From Kocuria subflava (GTDB lineage Bacteria; Actinomycetota; Actinomycetes; Actinomycetales; Micrococcaceae): a stretch of 64,000 nucleotides of DNA. The stretch lies in the NCBI RefSeq assembly GCF_012163155.1, contig NZ_JAAVUN010000001.1, forward strand, positions 62,001-126,000, given 5' to 3'. Of this stretch, positions 26,614 to 35,238 are shown one piece after another. Position 1 is the stretch's first letter; each line of letters begins with the position of its first letter. The notes under the pieces are model-generated. The model did no database searches and was not told the origin of the DNA. It saw nothing but the letters and a program-made list of their open reading frames with translations. Position numbers and translations under genes: made by a program.

Positions 26614-28002
26614 TCAGTCGCAGTCGCGGCAGAGTTGTCCACCGGGTGCGCTGGGCTCGATGCACAGGAACCGCGGGCGTGGCATCCCCGCGGAGACGAC
26701 TGCGCGGTCGATGGCGCTGACCACGTGGTCCACCTGGTCCATGGGCAGCAGCGTCAGGACGGAACCGCCGAATCCGCCGCCGATCAGACGGGCACCGGCC
26801 GCACCGGCCTGGTTGGCCGTGGCCACGATCAGGTCAGCAGTGGGGAAGGAGGCCTGGGCGTCGTCGCGCATGGAGACGTGACCCTCTGTGAGGATCCGCC
26901 CGAGTTCCCCTGCGGACCCGCCCGCCATCTCAGCCGTGGCGCCGTGGCGCAGCAGGGCGTCAATGCGCTCGGAGCGCAGCATTTCAGTCAGGGCGTGGGT
27001 GAGGCGTCGTCGGGCATCGGCAGGGTCGCGGCCCTCCAGCTCCGACGACGACGGCGCAGCTGCATCCCATCGCTCCAACACGGCATCCACGTCGGTGCGC
27101 GTGGGGGTTTCCGGCAGAAGATCACGCAGGCGGTCAGCACCCAGGAACCGGGCGGCGGCCTCCGCGTCCTGGCGGCGGGAACTGAACTCGTGGCCACCCA
27201 GCCAATGGGGGGTGCTGGTGTCAACGCCCACCAGACGGTGCCCGTCCAACAGATCTGCTGCGGGGTGGTGCTTGATGGTGAAGTCACGGCAGTCCAGGGA
27301 CAGGATGTGCCCGGGTTTGGAGCGCAGGCTTGCGGTCTGGTCCAGGCCGCCGGTGGCTGCACCCACCACTTCAACCTCCGCCATCATGCAGGCCCGTGCC
27401 AGCACGGCGCGGGTGGTGTCATCCAGGTCAGTGCGTCCGGTGGCCAGGGCAAGAAAGGCCAGGATGGCGGCGCATTCCAAGGCGGCAGAGGAGGAGAGCC
27501 CACCACCCACCGGCAGTGTGGAGCGCACCAGCAGGTCTGCGCCGAATCCTTCCGGGACGCTGAGGTCCGGGTGTTCCTGGGCGGCGATCTTCAGCGCCCA
27601 CAGGGCACCTGCGACGTAACCGCTCCACCCCTCAGGGCTGCCCGGGCCAATGCTGTCCACGGGGACTTCCACGATCCCGGTGTCCAAACTGGGCTCCAGC
27701 GTGCGCATGCGCAAAAGGCCGTCCGTGCGTGGGGCTGCCGCCACCAAGGTGCCGTAGGGCAGGGCCATGGGCAGGCATCGCCCACCCAGGAAATCAATGT
27801 GTTCACCGTTGAGGTTGGCCCGTCCGGGGGCCATCCAGATTCCATGCGGTTCGCGGCCGAACACGGCCCGGAATCGCGCAAAGCCGCGGCGGCCCATGGC
27901 CTCCAGGTCAGGATGTTCCACCCAGATCGGCTTGAGACCCTCCGGTCCGCCACCCGGCACGGGTTGGTCTGAACCGGCAGACATGCTGCGGTGTTCGCTC
28001 AC
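26614..28002 (-). CDS. galK: Galactokinase (GHMP kinase)
   Basis: A 462-residue kinase that makes galactose-1-phosphate in the Leloir pathway. GHMP motifs are clear: the galactokinase signature is GRANLNGEHIDF at about residues 60-71 (usual GRVNLIGEHTDY), ATP loop LPVGGGLSSSAAL, and C-terminal GGGFGGSVLTLLP. It is somewhat longer than the 380-400 usual, partly from an N-terminal extension. GTG 28002 is preferred because CAGGAGGCC lies 5-6 bases upstream. No galT or galE is adjacent. The changed signature (Val to Ala, Ile to Asn, Thr to Ile, Tyr to Phe) leaves some room for a related sugar kinase. Confidence 0.85.
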   Translation of the reverse strand: MSEHRSMSAGSDQPVPGGGPEGLKPIWVEHPDLEAMGRRGFARFRAVFGREPHGIWMAPGRANLNGEHIDFLGGRCLPMALPYGTLVAAAPRTDGLLRMRTLEPSLDTGIVEVPVDSIGPGSPEGWSGYVAGALWALKIAAQEHPDLSVPEGFGADLLVRSTLPVGGGLSSSAALECAAILAFLALATGRTDLDDTTRAVLARACMMAEVEVVGAATGGLDQTASLRSKPGHILSLDCRDFTIKHHPAADLLDGHRLVGVDTSTPHWLGGHEFSSRRQDAEAAARFLGADRLRDLLPETPTRTDVDAVLERWDAAAPSSSELEGRDPADARRRLTHALTEMLRSERIDALLRHGATAEMAGGSAGELGRILTEGHVSMRDDAQASFPTADLIVATANQAGAAGARLIGGGFGGSVLTLLPMDQVDHVVSAIDRAVVSAGMPRPRFLCIEPSAPGGQLCRDCD

Positions 28003-28071
28003 AAAGGCCTCCTGGAAACGGACAGTGGCTAAGAGCCTAATGTGTCCGCAGCCTGGCACCGCCGTGCGATC

Positions 28072-29349
28072 TCACTTGATCCGGGAGAACTTCACCGGCC
28101 GGGGCAGGGTCAGGGGAGGCAGTGCCAGCTGCCGGGTGCGCCGCGGCTTGGGCGGAGGGTTGCTGGCGCCGTGAGTGTTCACGGTTTGCAGGATGCGTTC
28201 CAGGTCCGTGCTCACGGACACCAGCCACCAGTGGTCCCAGGTGTTGCGGATCTCCAGGGTTTCCAATTGCTGGGAGAGATCTGCAATGCGGGCTCGTGCC
28301 CGGCGGGCCAGGATGGCGACTTCGTCCTTTTCGTCGTCGTTGAGGTCCACCGGGACCACGGTGAGGGCGGTGGTGAGCGCTTGCAAGGATTCACCGTCCA
28401 CGCGCCATGCCACGCGCAGCACCTCCGCCACTGCGCGCAGGGCCCGTTCCAACTCCTTGGACACCTCTGCGGGAACCACCATGTGGGACCCGTCCGTGGC
28501 AAACAGCCGGCGCAGAACGTCCGTGAGGTTACGCATGTAGAACGCCACGTACTCCACCTGGATCAGGCGGGCCAGGCCAGGCTCCTGGTTCTTGTAGTTG
28601 GGCAGCAGCATGCGTGGGTTGCCCTTCATGGCGGTGGCGGACTCCTGCACCACACCGCGAACCTCGGAGGTCATCTGTGCCAACTGTTGGTTGACCTCAA
28701 CCCAGTCCCTGCGAGAGGTGGAACCGGGAACTCGGACTTCACCAGCCACGTCACGCAGATACCGTGCCAGCAGTTTCTCTGCGCGGCCCAACTCCAGGGA
28801 AGCGGAACGGATGTCCACGGGAGGGGCAATCAGCAGGTGCACGATCAACCCGATCACAGCCCCCGTGGTCATCTGCACCAGGTATCCCACCGAGTAGGAA
28901 TCAGCGTTCGGGCCGCCGATCACCAACACGAACAGTGCAGTCATGGGGATGTAATCCGCACCCACCCCCAGTTTGCGTACGCCCGCCAGGATGGTGCCCA
29001 GAACAATCACGATGAACAACGTGATGACGGTGTTCAAATCCGTCAGCAGAACAATCAGCGCCAGGGCCATGCCCAGGGCCAGACCCAGAATGGTCTGCAT
29101 GCCCGTGCGCAGAGAACCCAACAACGTGGGATACATGACGGAGAGCGCACCCAGCGGCGCATAGAACGGGTACTGCGCCACAACGCCGGGCATGTGCGGA
29201 GCAACAATCCACGCAATGGTGCAGGCCGTGGCGGCTTTCAACGCCAGCAGCATGCGGGCAGGGGTCATTGCACCCTGGTGCCAGGGGCGGACCAGGGAAT
29301 CGTCGTCGTCGGTGGGGGCCTGCGCCGACGAACGGCTGAGAATACGCAC
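28072..29349 (-). CDS. FUSC-family membrane protein (fusaric acid resistance-like)
   Basis: A 425-residue protein with five or six N-terminal helices (from about residue 28 to 180: ALKAATACTIAWIVAP, LGALSVMYPTLLGSL, MQTILGLALGMALALIVLL, LFIVIVLGTILAGV, VGYLVQMTTGAVIGLIVHLL) and a long helical cytoplasmic C-terminus rich in Leu, Glu and Arg. That is half of the usual duplicated FUSC/AaeB exporter and is typical of actinobacterial members. GTG 29349 is chosen because AAGGAG lies 5 bases upstream. Export of aromatic acids is the family role; the substrate is unknown here. It precedes galK by 69 bases on the same strand. Confidence 0.8.
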   Translation of the reverse strand: MRILSRSSAQAPTDDDDSLVRPWHQGAMTPARMLLALKAATACTIAWIVAPHMPGVVAQYPFYAPLGALSVMYPTLLGSLRTGMQTILGLALGMALALIVLLTDLNTVITLFIVIVLGTILAGVRKLGVGADYIPMTALFVLVIGGPNADSYSVGYLVQMTTGAVIGLIVHLLIAPPVDIRSASLELGRAEKLLARYLRDVAGEVRVPGSTSRRDWVEVNQQLAQMTSEVRGVVQESATAMKGNPRMLLPNYKNQEPGLARLIQVEYVAFYMRNLTDVLRRLFATDGSHMVVPAEVSKELERALRAVAEVLRVAWRVDGESLQALTTALTVVPVDLNDDEKDEVAILARRARARIADLSQQLETLEIRNTWDHWWLVSVSTDLERILQTVNTHGASNPPPKPRRTRQLALPPLTLPRPVKFSRIK

Positions 29350-29526
29350 GGAACTCCTTGCCTCGCAGCGATGTGCGTGGGTCAGCGTATTAGGTGCGCT
29401 CGGTGCGCGTCGATGGGTCCGTAGGCCCCAATTTTTGCCCCCATTGGTGATCTTGGTCTCACCACCTCCGGGGATGACGACGCCGCTAGGCTGGGAGGAA
29501 ATCACCACCTGCGGAAAGGGAAGAAC

Positions 29527-29946
29527 ATGAGCCAGATCGGCAAGAACCTGCTGGGAGAACCCGACCCCACCCTGTTGGAGGGGAACCAGGAAATGGCCGG
29601 CCGAATCGAGGCTGGTGACGAGGCCGAGGACCTGGCGCGTTCCTTCCCCAAGGAGCAGCTGCCGTGGGCAGTCCTGGCGGAAGAAGCTCTGGCTGACGGG
29701 CGGACCCTGGAGGGTTACGCCTACGCCCGGGTGGGTTACCACCGTGGGCTGGATGCCCTGCGTGGCCACGGATGGAAGGGCCACGGCCCGGTTCCGTTCT
29801 CCCACGAACCGAACCGTGGCTTCCTCCGTGCTCTCTCAGCGCTGGGTCAGGCGGCCGCCGCCATCGGTGAGTTGGACGAGGCCGAACGCATCCAGAAGTT
29901 CCTCAACGACTCTGACCCTGAGGCAGCCCAGGAACTCCAGCGCTGA
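29527..29946 (+). CDS. DUF3151 family protein
   Basis: A 139-residue soluble protein of a family confined to actinobacteria. Typical features are GKNLLGEPDPTLLE at the start, YAYARVGYHRGLDALRGHGW in the middle, and VPFSHEPNRGFLRALSALGQAAAAIGE toward the end, a helical-repeat-like layout. The function is unknown. ATG 29527 follows GGAAAGGGAAGAAC. Its last 44 bases overlap the 3' end of the convergent metE reading frame. Confidence 0.88.
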   Translation: MSQIGKNLLGEPDPTLLEGNQEMAGRIEAGDEAEDLARSFPKEQLPWAVLAEEALADGRTLEGYAYARVGYHRGLDALRGHGWKGHGPVPFSHEPNRGFLRALSALGQAAAAIGELDEAERIQKFLNDSDPEAAQELQR

Positions 29947-32900
29947 GGTGCTCCTGGTGGCCGGCCTCCGCCGCAATCCGTTCCCGGACGCGGCCGGTGG
30001 CCTCCACCAGGTTGGCCAAGGACTGCTTGGTCTGTGCGTAGTTGCGGGTTTTCAGCCCGCAGTCCGGGTTGACCCACAGGTGATCGGCGTCCACATGGTC
30101 CAGGGCGCTGGTCAGCAGGGTTTCGATCTCGTTCGTGGACGGCACCCTGGGTGAGTGGATGTCCCACACTCCCGGGCCGAGCCCGCGGGAGAAACCCACG
30201 GATCGAACATCGGCCAGAACCTCCATGCGGGACCGTGCAGCCTCAATGCTGGTGACGTCAGCGTTCAACGCGTTCACGCCCTGGATCACCTCCCCGAACT
30301 CCGAGTAGCACAGGTGCGTGTGGATCTGAGTCCCCTCCCTCACCGCAGAGGTGGCCCGCCGGAAAGCGTTCACAGCCCAATCCAGGTAGCCCGGCCGATC
30401 AGCACCACGCAGTGGAAGCAGTTCCCGCAGTGCCGGTTCATCCACCTGGATGATCCCGATCCCGGCGGCTTCCAGATCCAACACCTCATCCCGAAGGGCC
30501 AGTGCCACTTGATCCGCGGTTTGGGCCAAAGGCTGGTCCTCCCGGACAAAGGACCAGGCCAGGATGGTGACCGGACCGGTGAGCATGCCCTTGACGGGGC
30601 GGTCGGTCAGAGACTGCGCATAGGAAATCCACGGCACGGTGAAGGCCTCCCCCCGCACGCCGGGGCCGGTGCGGGAGACGTCCCCCCAGAGGATCGACGG
30701 ACGGGTGGCACGTGACCCGTAGGACTGCACCCACCCGTTGCGGGTGACCGCAAAGCCGTCAAAGTTCTCCGCAAAGTACTGAACCATGTCATTGCGCTCG
30801 GCTTCCCCGTGCACCAGCACGTCCAGGCCCAACTCTTCCTGCAGTGAGATCACCTGGGCGATCTCATCCTGCAAGAACTGGTGATAGCGCTCGCGGTTGA
30901 TGGTGCCCGCCCGGAACGCCTCCCGAGCCTTGCGAACCGCAGCCGTTTGCGGAAAAGACCCGATGGTGGTGGTGGGCAACAGCGGCAGGCCCCCTTCACC
31001 GAACAGCGTCCGAGCCTGAGCTTCCCGCCGGATCTGGGCATCGGCCCGCACGGTGTCTGCGGGTTTCTGGGCGCGCAGCCGCTCACGCACTGCTGCATCA
31101 TGCACACCAGGAGCTTCTTGGCGTGTGGCCAGAGCCCGTGCTGAGATCTGCAATTCCTGGGTGATGGCTTCACGGCCCTGGGCCAGTCCGAGTGCAAGCG
31201 TTGCCACCTCATGGGTCTTCTCATCCGCGAATGCCAACCAAGACCGCAGCGTGGGATCCAGATGGTCTTCACCGTCCAGGGTGTGTGGCACGTGGATCAG
31301 GGAGGTGGAGGTTGCCACGGACACTCGGGCACCGGCCTGGCGCAGGGCTTCCAATTGTGAGAGGGCTGCTTCCAGGTCCGTGCGCCACACATTGCGTCCG
31401 TTGACCACTCCGGCCACCAGCACGGGGGAACCCGGTTGCGTGAACAGATCGAGTTGCTGGTCCTTGAGCTCCCCACGCACCAGGTCCACGTGAACGGCCT
31501 CAACCCCGGAATGCGCAATCGGTGAGAGCAGCGGGCCCGCATCCCCGTACGGGGTGGTCACCAGAATCTTGGGGCGCTCGGTCAACCCCGCCAGGTAGGT
31601 GGTGGCCCGAGTGATGGCCACCTGCAGGTCTTGTTGGGTCAGGTGCGCAAAATCTGCGACGACGGCCGGTTCCTCGATCTGGACCCACTGCGCCCCCGCG
31701 TTCTTGAGCTGGACCAAGATCTGGGCGTAGACGGGCAGAAGGTCCTCCAGTCGATCCAAAGGCCTGCACGGGGTGGCGCTGATGCCGTCGTCCTTGGCCA
31801 AGGCAAGGAAGGTCACAGGGCCCACGATGCTGGGGCGCACGGTGGTGCCCTGCTCGGCCGCGAGTTGCACTGCGGACACCAGCTCGTGAGGAGCTGCGCT
31901 GAACGTGGTCTGCGGGCCGATCTCCGGGACCAGGTAGTGGTAGTTGGTGTCAAACCACTTGGTCATCTCCAGGGGCTGCCGTGCGTCGTCGCCGCGGGCA
32001 AGGATGAAGGAACCGCGGCGAGTCACTGAGCCCTTGGCAGGCCCCGCGTCTGAGCGGAGGTCGGAAAAGCGCTCAGGGACGGCCCCCACGGCCACCAACG
32101 TGTCCAGGACGTGATCGTAGAGGGCAAAACTGGCGGGAACCGCAGAGGGTTCGTCCACGCCCAACTCCTGGATGCGCGCCGCAGCGCTGGCGACCACACC
32201 CCGGGCTGCACCTTCCAGGGCCTGGTCTGAGAGCTTTTGCGCCCAGTAGGACTCCAGCGCGCGCTTGAGGTCACGATTGGGGCCCAGGCGGGGGTATCCC
32301 AGGACAGTGGCGGACGGGAAGGCGGCGGAATTGTTCTCCTGAGCGCTGTGCTGAGTGTTCACGGTGGTCTCCTGATGGGTGGTGAGGTGGATGGATTGGG
32401 TTCGAATTGAGGTGTGCTGCTGCTGAAACCTGCCGTTCGGCACGGGCAACGGGGCAGTCATGTCGTCAGCCGGTGGTGGCACCGGCCGGGGGAGATCCAA
32501 GCGCTCCAGAACATCCAGAGCTGCCTGGTGTTCGTTGAACGTGTAGAGGTGCAGACCGGGGGCGCCGGCATCCAAGGCTGCGCGGGCGGTGAGCACCGCG
32601 TTGTCCACGCCGATCCGGTGCCGCTGAGCATCCGAATCCGCTGTTTCCAGGGCATGGGCCAGAGCGGGGTCGGGCTCCAGGCCGGCCAGTTGGCACACCT
32701 TCAGATAGCGGCGCAGATTGGTCACGGGGAGGATGCCCGGCACCACGGGAAGCTCAACGCCGGCGCGGCGTGCCCCGTGGAGAAAGAGGGCGTAGTCATC
32801 CGGTTGCCGGTACACCTGCGTGATCGCAAAGTCCGCACCGGCCCGTTGCTTGGACAGCAGGACCTCCAGGTCCTGGTGAACGCTCACCGATTCGGGATGT

Positions 32901-33406
32901 TTGATCGGGTAGGCGGCAACACCCACGGAGACACGTCCGGCGCACAACACCGCCGCCCGGTCCGCCTCCACCTGGCGGACCAGATCCACCAGGTGCCGGG
33001 CGTAGGGAAGTTCGTCCTCGGCAGGCTCTGGGGTCTGCGCGGGGCGGTCGCCCCGCAGAGCCAGGATGCCGCGAACACCCACGTCCAGCAGTTCATGCAG
33101 CAGCTCGGTCAGCTGCGCCTCCGTGGATCCTGTGCTCAACACATGTGCCAGGGGCTTGAAGGGTGTGGCGTGGACCAGGTGATTCAGCAGGGACAGTGCC
33201 CGGCGTCGTCGTTGCCCGTCCGTGCCCGCGGTCACGGACACGTAATCGGGGGCTGTGGGTTCCAACTGCGCCAATGTGGCCAACAGTGATTCCCTGCTGG
33301 CTTCACTCCGGGGCGGAAACAATTCGTAGGACAGTGCGGGGGTGGACTGCGCCGCCGCTGCTGACGGTTGACCTACTGGCCGTGGGATGTGGTGGGGGTG
33401 TGGCAC
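29903..33406 (-). CDS. metE: metF and metE in one open frame: methylenetetrahydrofolate reductase + cobalamin-independent methionine synthase
   Basis: One 1167-codon frame holds two complete enzymes. Residues 24-305 are MetF (LSYELFPPRSEASRESLL, DYVSVTAGTDGQ, ILALRGDRP, DFAITQVYR), which reduces methylenetetrahydrofolate. Residues 349-1167 are MetE (VLGYPRLGPNRDLKRALESY, TKWFDTNYHYLVPEI, TTIGSFPQT), which passes the methyl group to homocysteine. The MetE zinc ligands are intact: His1031 and Cys1033 in THLCYSE, and Cys1116 in NPDCGLKTR. A linker of about 35 polar residues joins them without a stop. MetE can also start at GTG 32362, which has AGGAGA 5 bases upstream, so a bifunctional protein and free MetE are both possible. 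The GTG at 33406 follows AAGGAGACC. A SAM riboswitch precedes it. Confidence 0.92.
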   Translation of the reverse strand: MPHPHHIPRPVGQPSAAAAQSTPALSYELFPPRSEASRESLLATLAQLEPTAPDYVSVTAGTDGQRRRRALSLLNHLVHATPFKPLAHVLSTGSTEAQLTELLHELLDVGVRGILALRGDRPAQTPEPAEDELPYARHLVDLVRQVEADRAAVLCAGRVSVGVAAYPIKHPESVSVHQDLEVLLSKQRAGADFAITQVYRQPDDYALFLHGARRAGVELPVVPGILPVTNLRRYLKVCQLAGLEPDPALAHALETADSDAQRHRIGVDNAVLTARAALDAGAPGLHLYTFNEHQAALDVLERLDLPRPVPPPADDMTAPLPVPNGRFQQQHTSIRTQSIHLTTHQETTVNTQHSAQENNSAAFPSATVLGYPRLGPNRDLKRALESYWAQKLSDQALEGAARGVVASAAARIQELGVDEPSAVPASFALYDHVLDTLVAVGAVPERFSDLRSDAGPAKGSVTRRGSFILARGDDARQPLEMTKWFDTNYHYLVPEIGPQTTFSAAPHELVSAVQLAAEQGTTVRPSIVGPVTFLALAKDDGISATPCRPLDRLEDLLPVYAQILVQLKNAGAQWVQIEEPAVVADFAHLTQQDLQVAITRATTYLAGLTERPKILVTTPYGDAGPLLSPIAHSGVEAVHVDLVRGELKDQQLDLFTQPGSPVLVAGVVNGRNVWRTDLEAALSQLEALRQAGARVSVATSTSLIHVPHTLDGEDHLDPTLRSWLAFADEKTHEVATLALGLAQGREAITQELQISARALATRQEAPGVHDAAVRERLRAQKPADTVRADAQIRREAQARTLFGEGGLPLLPTTTIGSFPQTAAVRKAREAFRAGTINRERYHQFLQDEIAQVISLQEELGLDVLVHGEAERNDMVQYFAENFDGFAVTRNGWVQSYGSRATRPSILWGDVSRTGPGVRGEAFTVPWISYAQSLTDRPVKGMLTGPVTILAWSFVREDQPLAQTADQVALALRDEVLDLEAAGIGIIQVDEPALRELLPLRGADRPGYLDWAVNAFRRATSAVREGTQIHTHLCYSEFGEVIQGVNALNADVTSIEAARSRMEVLADVRSVGFSRGLGPGVWDIHSPRVPSTNEIETLLTSALDHVDADHLWVNPDCGLKTRNYAQTKQSLANLVEATGRVRERIAAEAGHQEHLSAGVPGLPQGQSR
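32360..32373 (-). promoter_or_regulatory. Internal ribosome site and GTG start for MetE
   Basis: On the minus strand AGGAGACCACCGTG gives a normal Shine-Dalgarno and GTG exactly where MetE homology begins. It indicates that metE was, or still is, translated as a separate cistron within the metF-metE frame. Confidence 0.65.
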
Positions 33407-33521
33407 CGCGCGGGTCTCCTTCTAGTGAACCCCGACAGAGGGTGCACGGGACCTACGGCCCGCCTGTCGCGCCTTCAACGGCTAAGGACGACGGTCCGGG
33501 GACCACGGAACACGGTTCAGC

Positions 33522-33610
33522 TCCATCGGTCCTGGCGGGAGCACCGTTCCTGAAAACAGGATGGTTGCTGCGGCGTCGACGAGCCAGGTCTCTCAGCCGC
33601 TCTGGATAGA
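33522..33610 (-). ncRNA. SAM riboswitch (S-box/SAM-I type) upstream of metF-metE
   Basis: The leader carries the S-box core: CCAGAG, then GAGAGACCTGGCTC, then GCAGCAACC, then GGTGCTCCCGCC, closing with GACCGATGG. The P1 helix pairs CTATC (near 33609-33605) with GATGG (33527-33523). A second copy at 49199-49297 keeps every conserved block and changes P1 to CCATC/GATGG, preserving the pairing. Downstream the leader can form a CGACAG/CTGTCG hairpin before the ribosome site, a possible expression platform. It binds S-adenosylmethionine and shuts off methionine synthesis when SAM is plentiful. Confidence 0.88.
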
Positions 33611-33620
33611 TAGCCAAACC

Positions 33621-33650
33621 AGTATAAGCCGATCGCCAAGGTTTCCGCAA
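33621..33650 (-). promoter_or_regulatory. Probable promoter of the metF-metE leader
   Basis: TTGCGG (33650-33645) and TATACT (33626-33621) with an 18-base spacer on the minus strand; transcription would begin about 5 bases before the riboswitch. The remainder of the 424-bp gap (33407-33830) holds only this leader and the purA leader. Confidence 0.6.
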
Positions 33651-33830
33651 GGACTCTGCCGTGAGGTATTTCCTCTTGTGACGCGCACTGTCACGGTGGG
33701 CCGTGGGCTGGGTGGTTCGGAATGCTGTCCCAGAACTCACCACCCGGGTGTGGCAGTCGGCGCGCTAGACTCGGGCAGTACACGACCGCAGACCGGTGCC
33801 ATCCGCGCCGAACTCAGGAGCGCATCAGAT

Positions 33831-35117
33831 ATGCCAGCGATCTCGATCGTCGGAGCCCAGTGGGGCGATGAAGGCAAGGGCAAGGCCACAGACATCTTGG
33901 GTGGCCGTGTTGATTTTGTGGTCAAACCCAATGGTGGCAACAACGCAGGTCACACGGTGGTTGTTGGCAGTGCGAAGTTCGAGCTCAAGCTCCTTCCCGC
34001 CGGTATCCTCTCCGAGCAGGCCACCCCTGTGATCGGCAACGGCGTGGTGGTCAACCCGCAGGCGTTGTTCGAGGAGATCGACGGCCTTGAAGCCCGCGGG
34101 GCGGACACCTCCAAGCTGCGCATCTCCGCCAACGCACACCTGGTGGCCCCGTACCACCAGACCATGGACCAGGTCACCGAACGGTTCCTGGGCAAGCGGG
34201 CCATTGGCACCACCGGGCGGGGCATCGGCCCGGCCTACATGGACAAGGTGGGCCGGCTGGGCATCCGGGTGCAGGACGTGCTGGATGAATCCATCCTGAC
34301 CCAGAAGATCGAGGGCGCCCTGCGGCAGAAGAACGAGCTCCTGGTCAAGCTCTACAACCGCCGCGCGATCGACACCCAGGAAGTGGTGGACTACTTCATG
34401 GGCTACGCGGATCGCCTGGCCCCCATGATCGTGGACTCCACCCGGCTGCTCAACGACGGCCTGGATGCAGGCAAGACCGTTCTGCTGGAAGGCGGTCAGG
34501 CCACGTTCCTGGACGTGGACCACGGCACCTACCCCTTTGTGACCTCCTCCAACCCGTCCACCGGCGGGGCTTGTGTGGGGGCTGGCATCGGCCCCACCCG
34601 GATGACCCGCTCCATCGGCATCATCAAGGCCTACACCACCCGCGTGGGTGCCGGTCCGTTCCCCACCGAGTTGTTCGACGACTGGGGTGAGCGCCTGCGC
34701 ACCGTGGGTGGCGAGTTCGGCGTGAACACCGGCCGTCCGCGGCGCACCGGGTGGTACGACGCCGTCATGGCCCGCCACGCCTCACGGATCAACGGCTTCA
34801 CGGACTACTTCCTGACCAAGCTGGATGTTCTGACCGGCATTGAGTCCATCCCGGTGTGCGTGGCCTATGAGGTGGACGGTGTGCGCCATGACGAAATGCC
34901 CATGACCCAGACCGAGTTCCATCACGCCAAGCCGATCTTTGAGAACTTTGCGGGGTGGACCGAGGACATCTCCGGTGCCCGTTCCATCGAGGACCTTCCG
35001 GCCAACGCCCAGACCTATGTGCGCGAACTGGAAGCCATGTCCGGCACCCGGATCTCCGCAATCGGCGTCGGGCCGGACCGTGAGCACACCATTGAGGTGC
35101 GCGACCTCATCGACTGA
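33831..35117 (+). CDS. purA: Adenylosuccinate synthetase
   Basis: A 428-residue GTP-dependent enzyme of AMP synthesis that joins IMP and aspartate. The N-terminal [11 protein letters not shown] is the P-loop signature with the catalytic Asp, [10 protein letters not shown] holds the catalytic His, [14 protein letters not shown] the IMP-binding region, and [13 protein letters not shown] the GTP/aspartate loop. The length is standard. ATG 33831 ([15 protein letters not shown]) is the family start, with AGGAG 10 bases upstream. It stands alone with its own terminator at 35130. Confidence 0.97.
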   Translation: MPAISIVGAQWGDEGKGKATDILGGRVDFVVKPNGGNNAGHTVVVGSAKFELKLLPAGILSEQATPVIGNGVVVNPQALFEEIDGLEARGADTSKLRISANAHLVAPYHQTMDQVTERFLGKRAIGTTGRGIGPAYMDKVGRLGIRVQDVLDESILTQKIEGALRQKNELLVKLYNRRAIDTQEVVDYFMGYADRLAPMIVDSTRLLNDGLDAGKTVLLEGGQATFLDVDHGTYPFVTSSNPSTGGACVGAGIGPTRMTRSIGIIKAYTTRVGAGPFPTELFDDWGERLRTVGGEFGVNTGRPRRTGWYDAVMARHASRINGFTDYFLTKLDVLTGIESIPVCVAYEVDGVRHDEMPMTQTEFHHAKPIFENFAGWTEDISGARSIEDLPANAQTYVRELEAMSGTRISAIGVGPDREHTIEVRDLID

Positions 35118-35129
35118 CAAGTCCGCCAA

Positions 35130-35188
35130 CGTTTGACAGGCAAATGACCGTTTCGGGGCAACCGAGGCGGTCATTTGCCTGTCAAACG
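35130..35188 (+). terminator. Long hairpin terminator after purA
   Basis: Perfect 21-bp arms (CGTTTGACAGGCAAATGACC...) with a 17-base loop, 12 bp after the purA stop. Confidence 0.85.
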
Positions 35189-35238
35189 GAGTACGCTTCG
35201 GCTGAAATCCACGCACTTCCCTGACCGATAGGCGCGCC

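Noticed and set aside
28042-29424. Plus-strand 460-codon open frame opposite the FUSC gene
   Set aside because: Antisense shadow rich in His, Gln and Gly; the minus-strand FUSC gene has the helices, start and codon bias.
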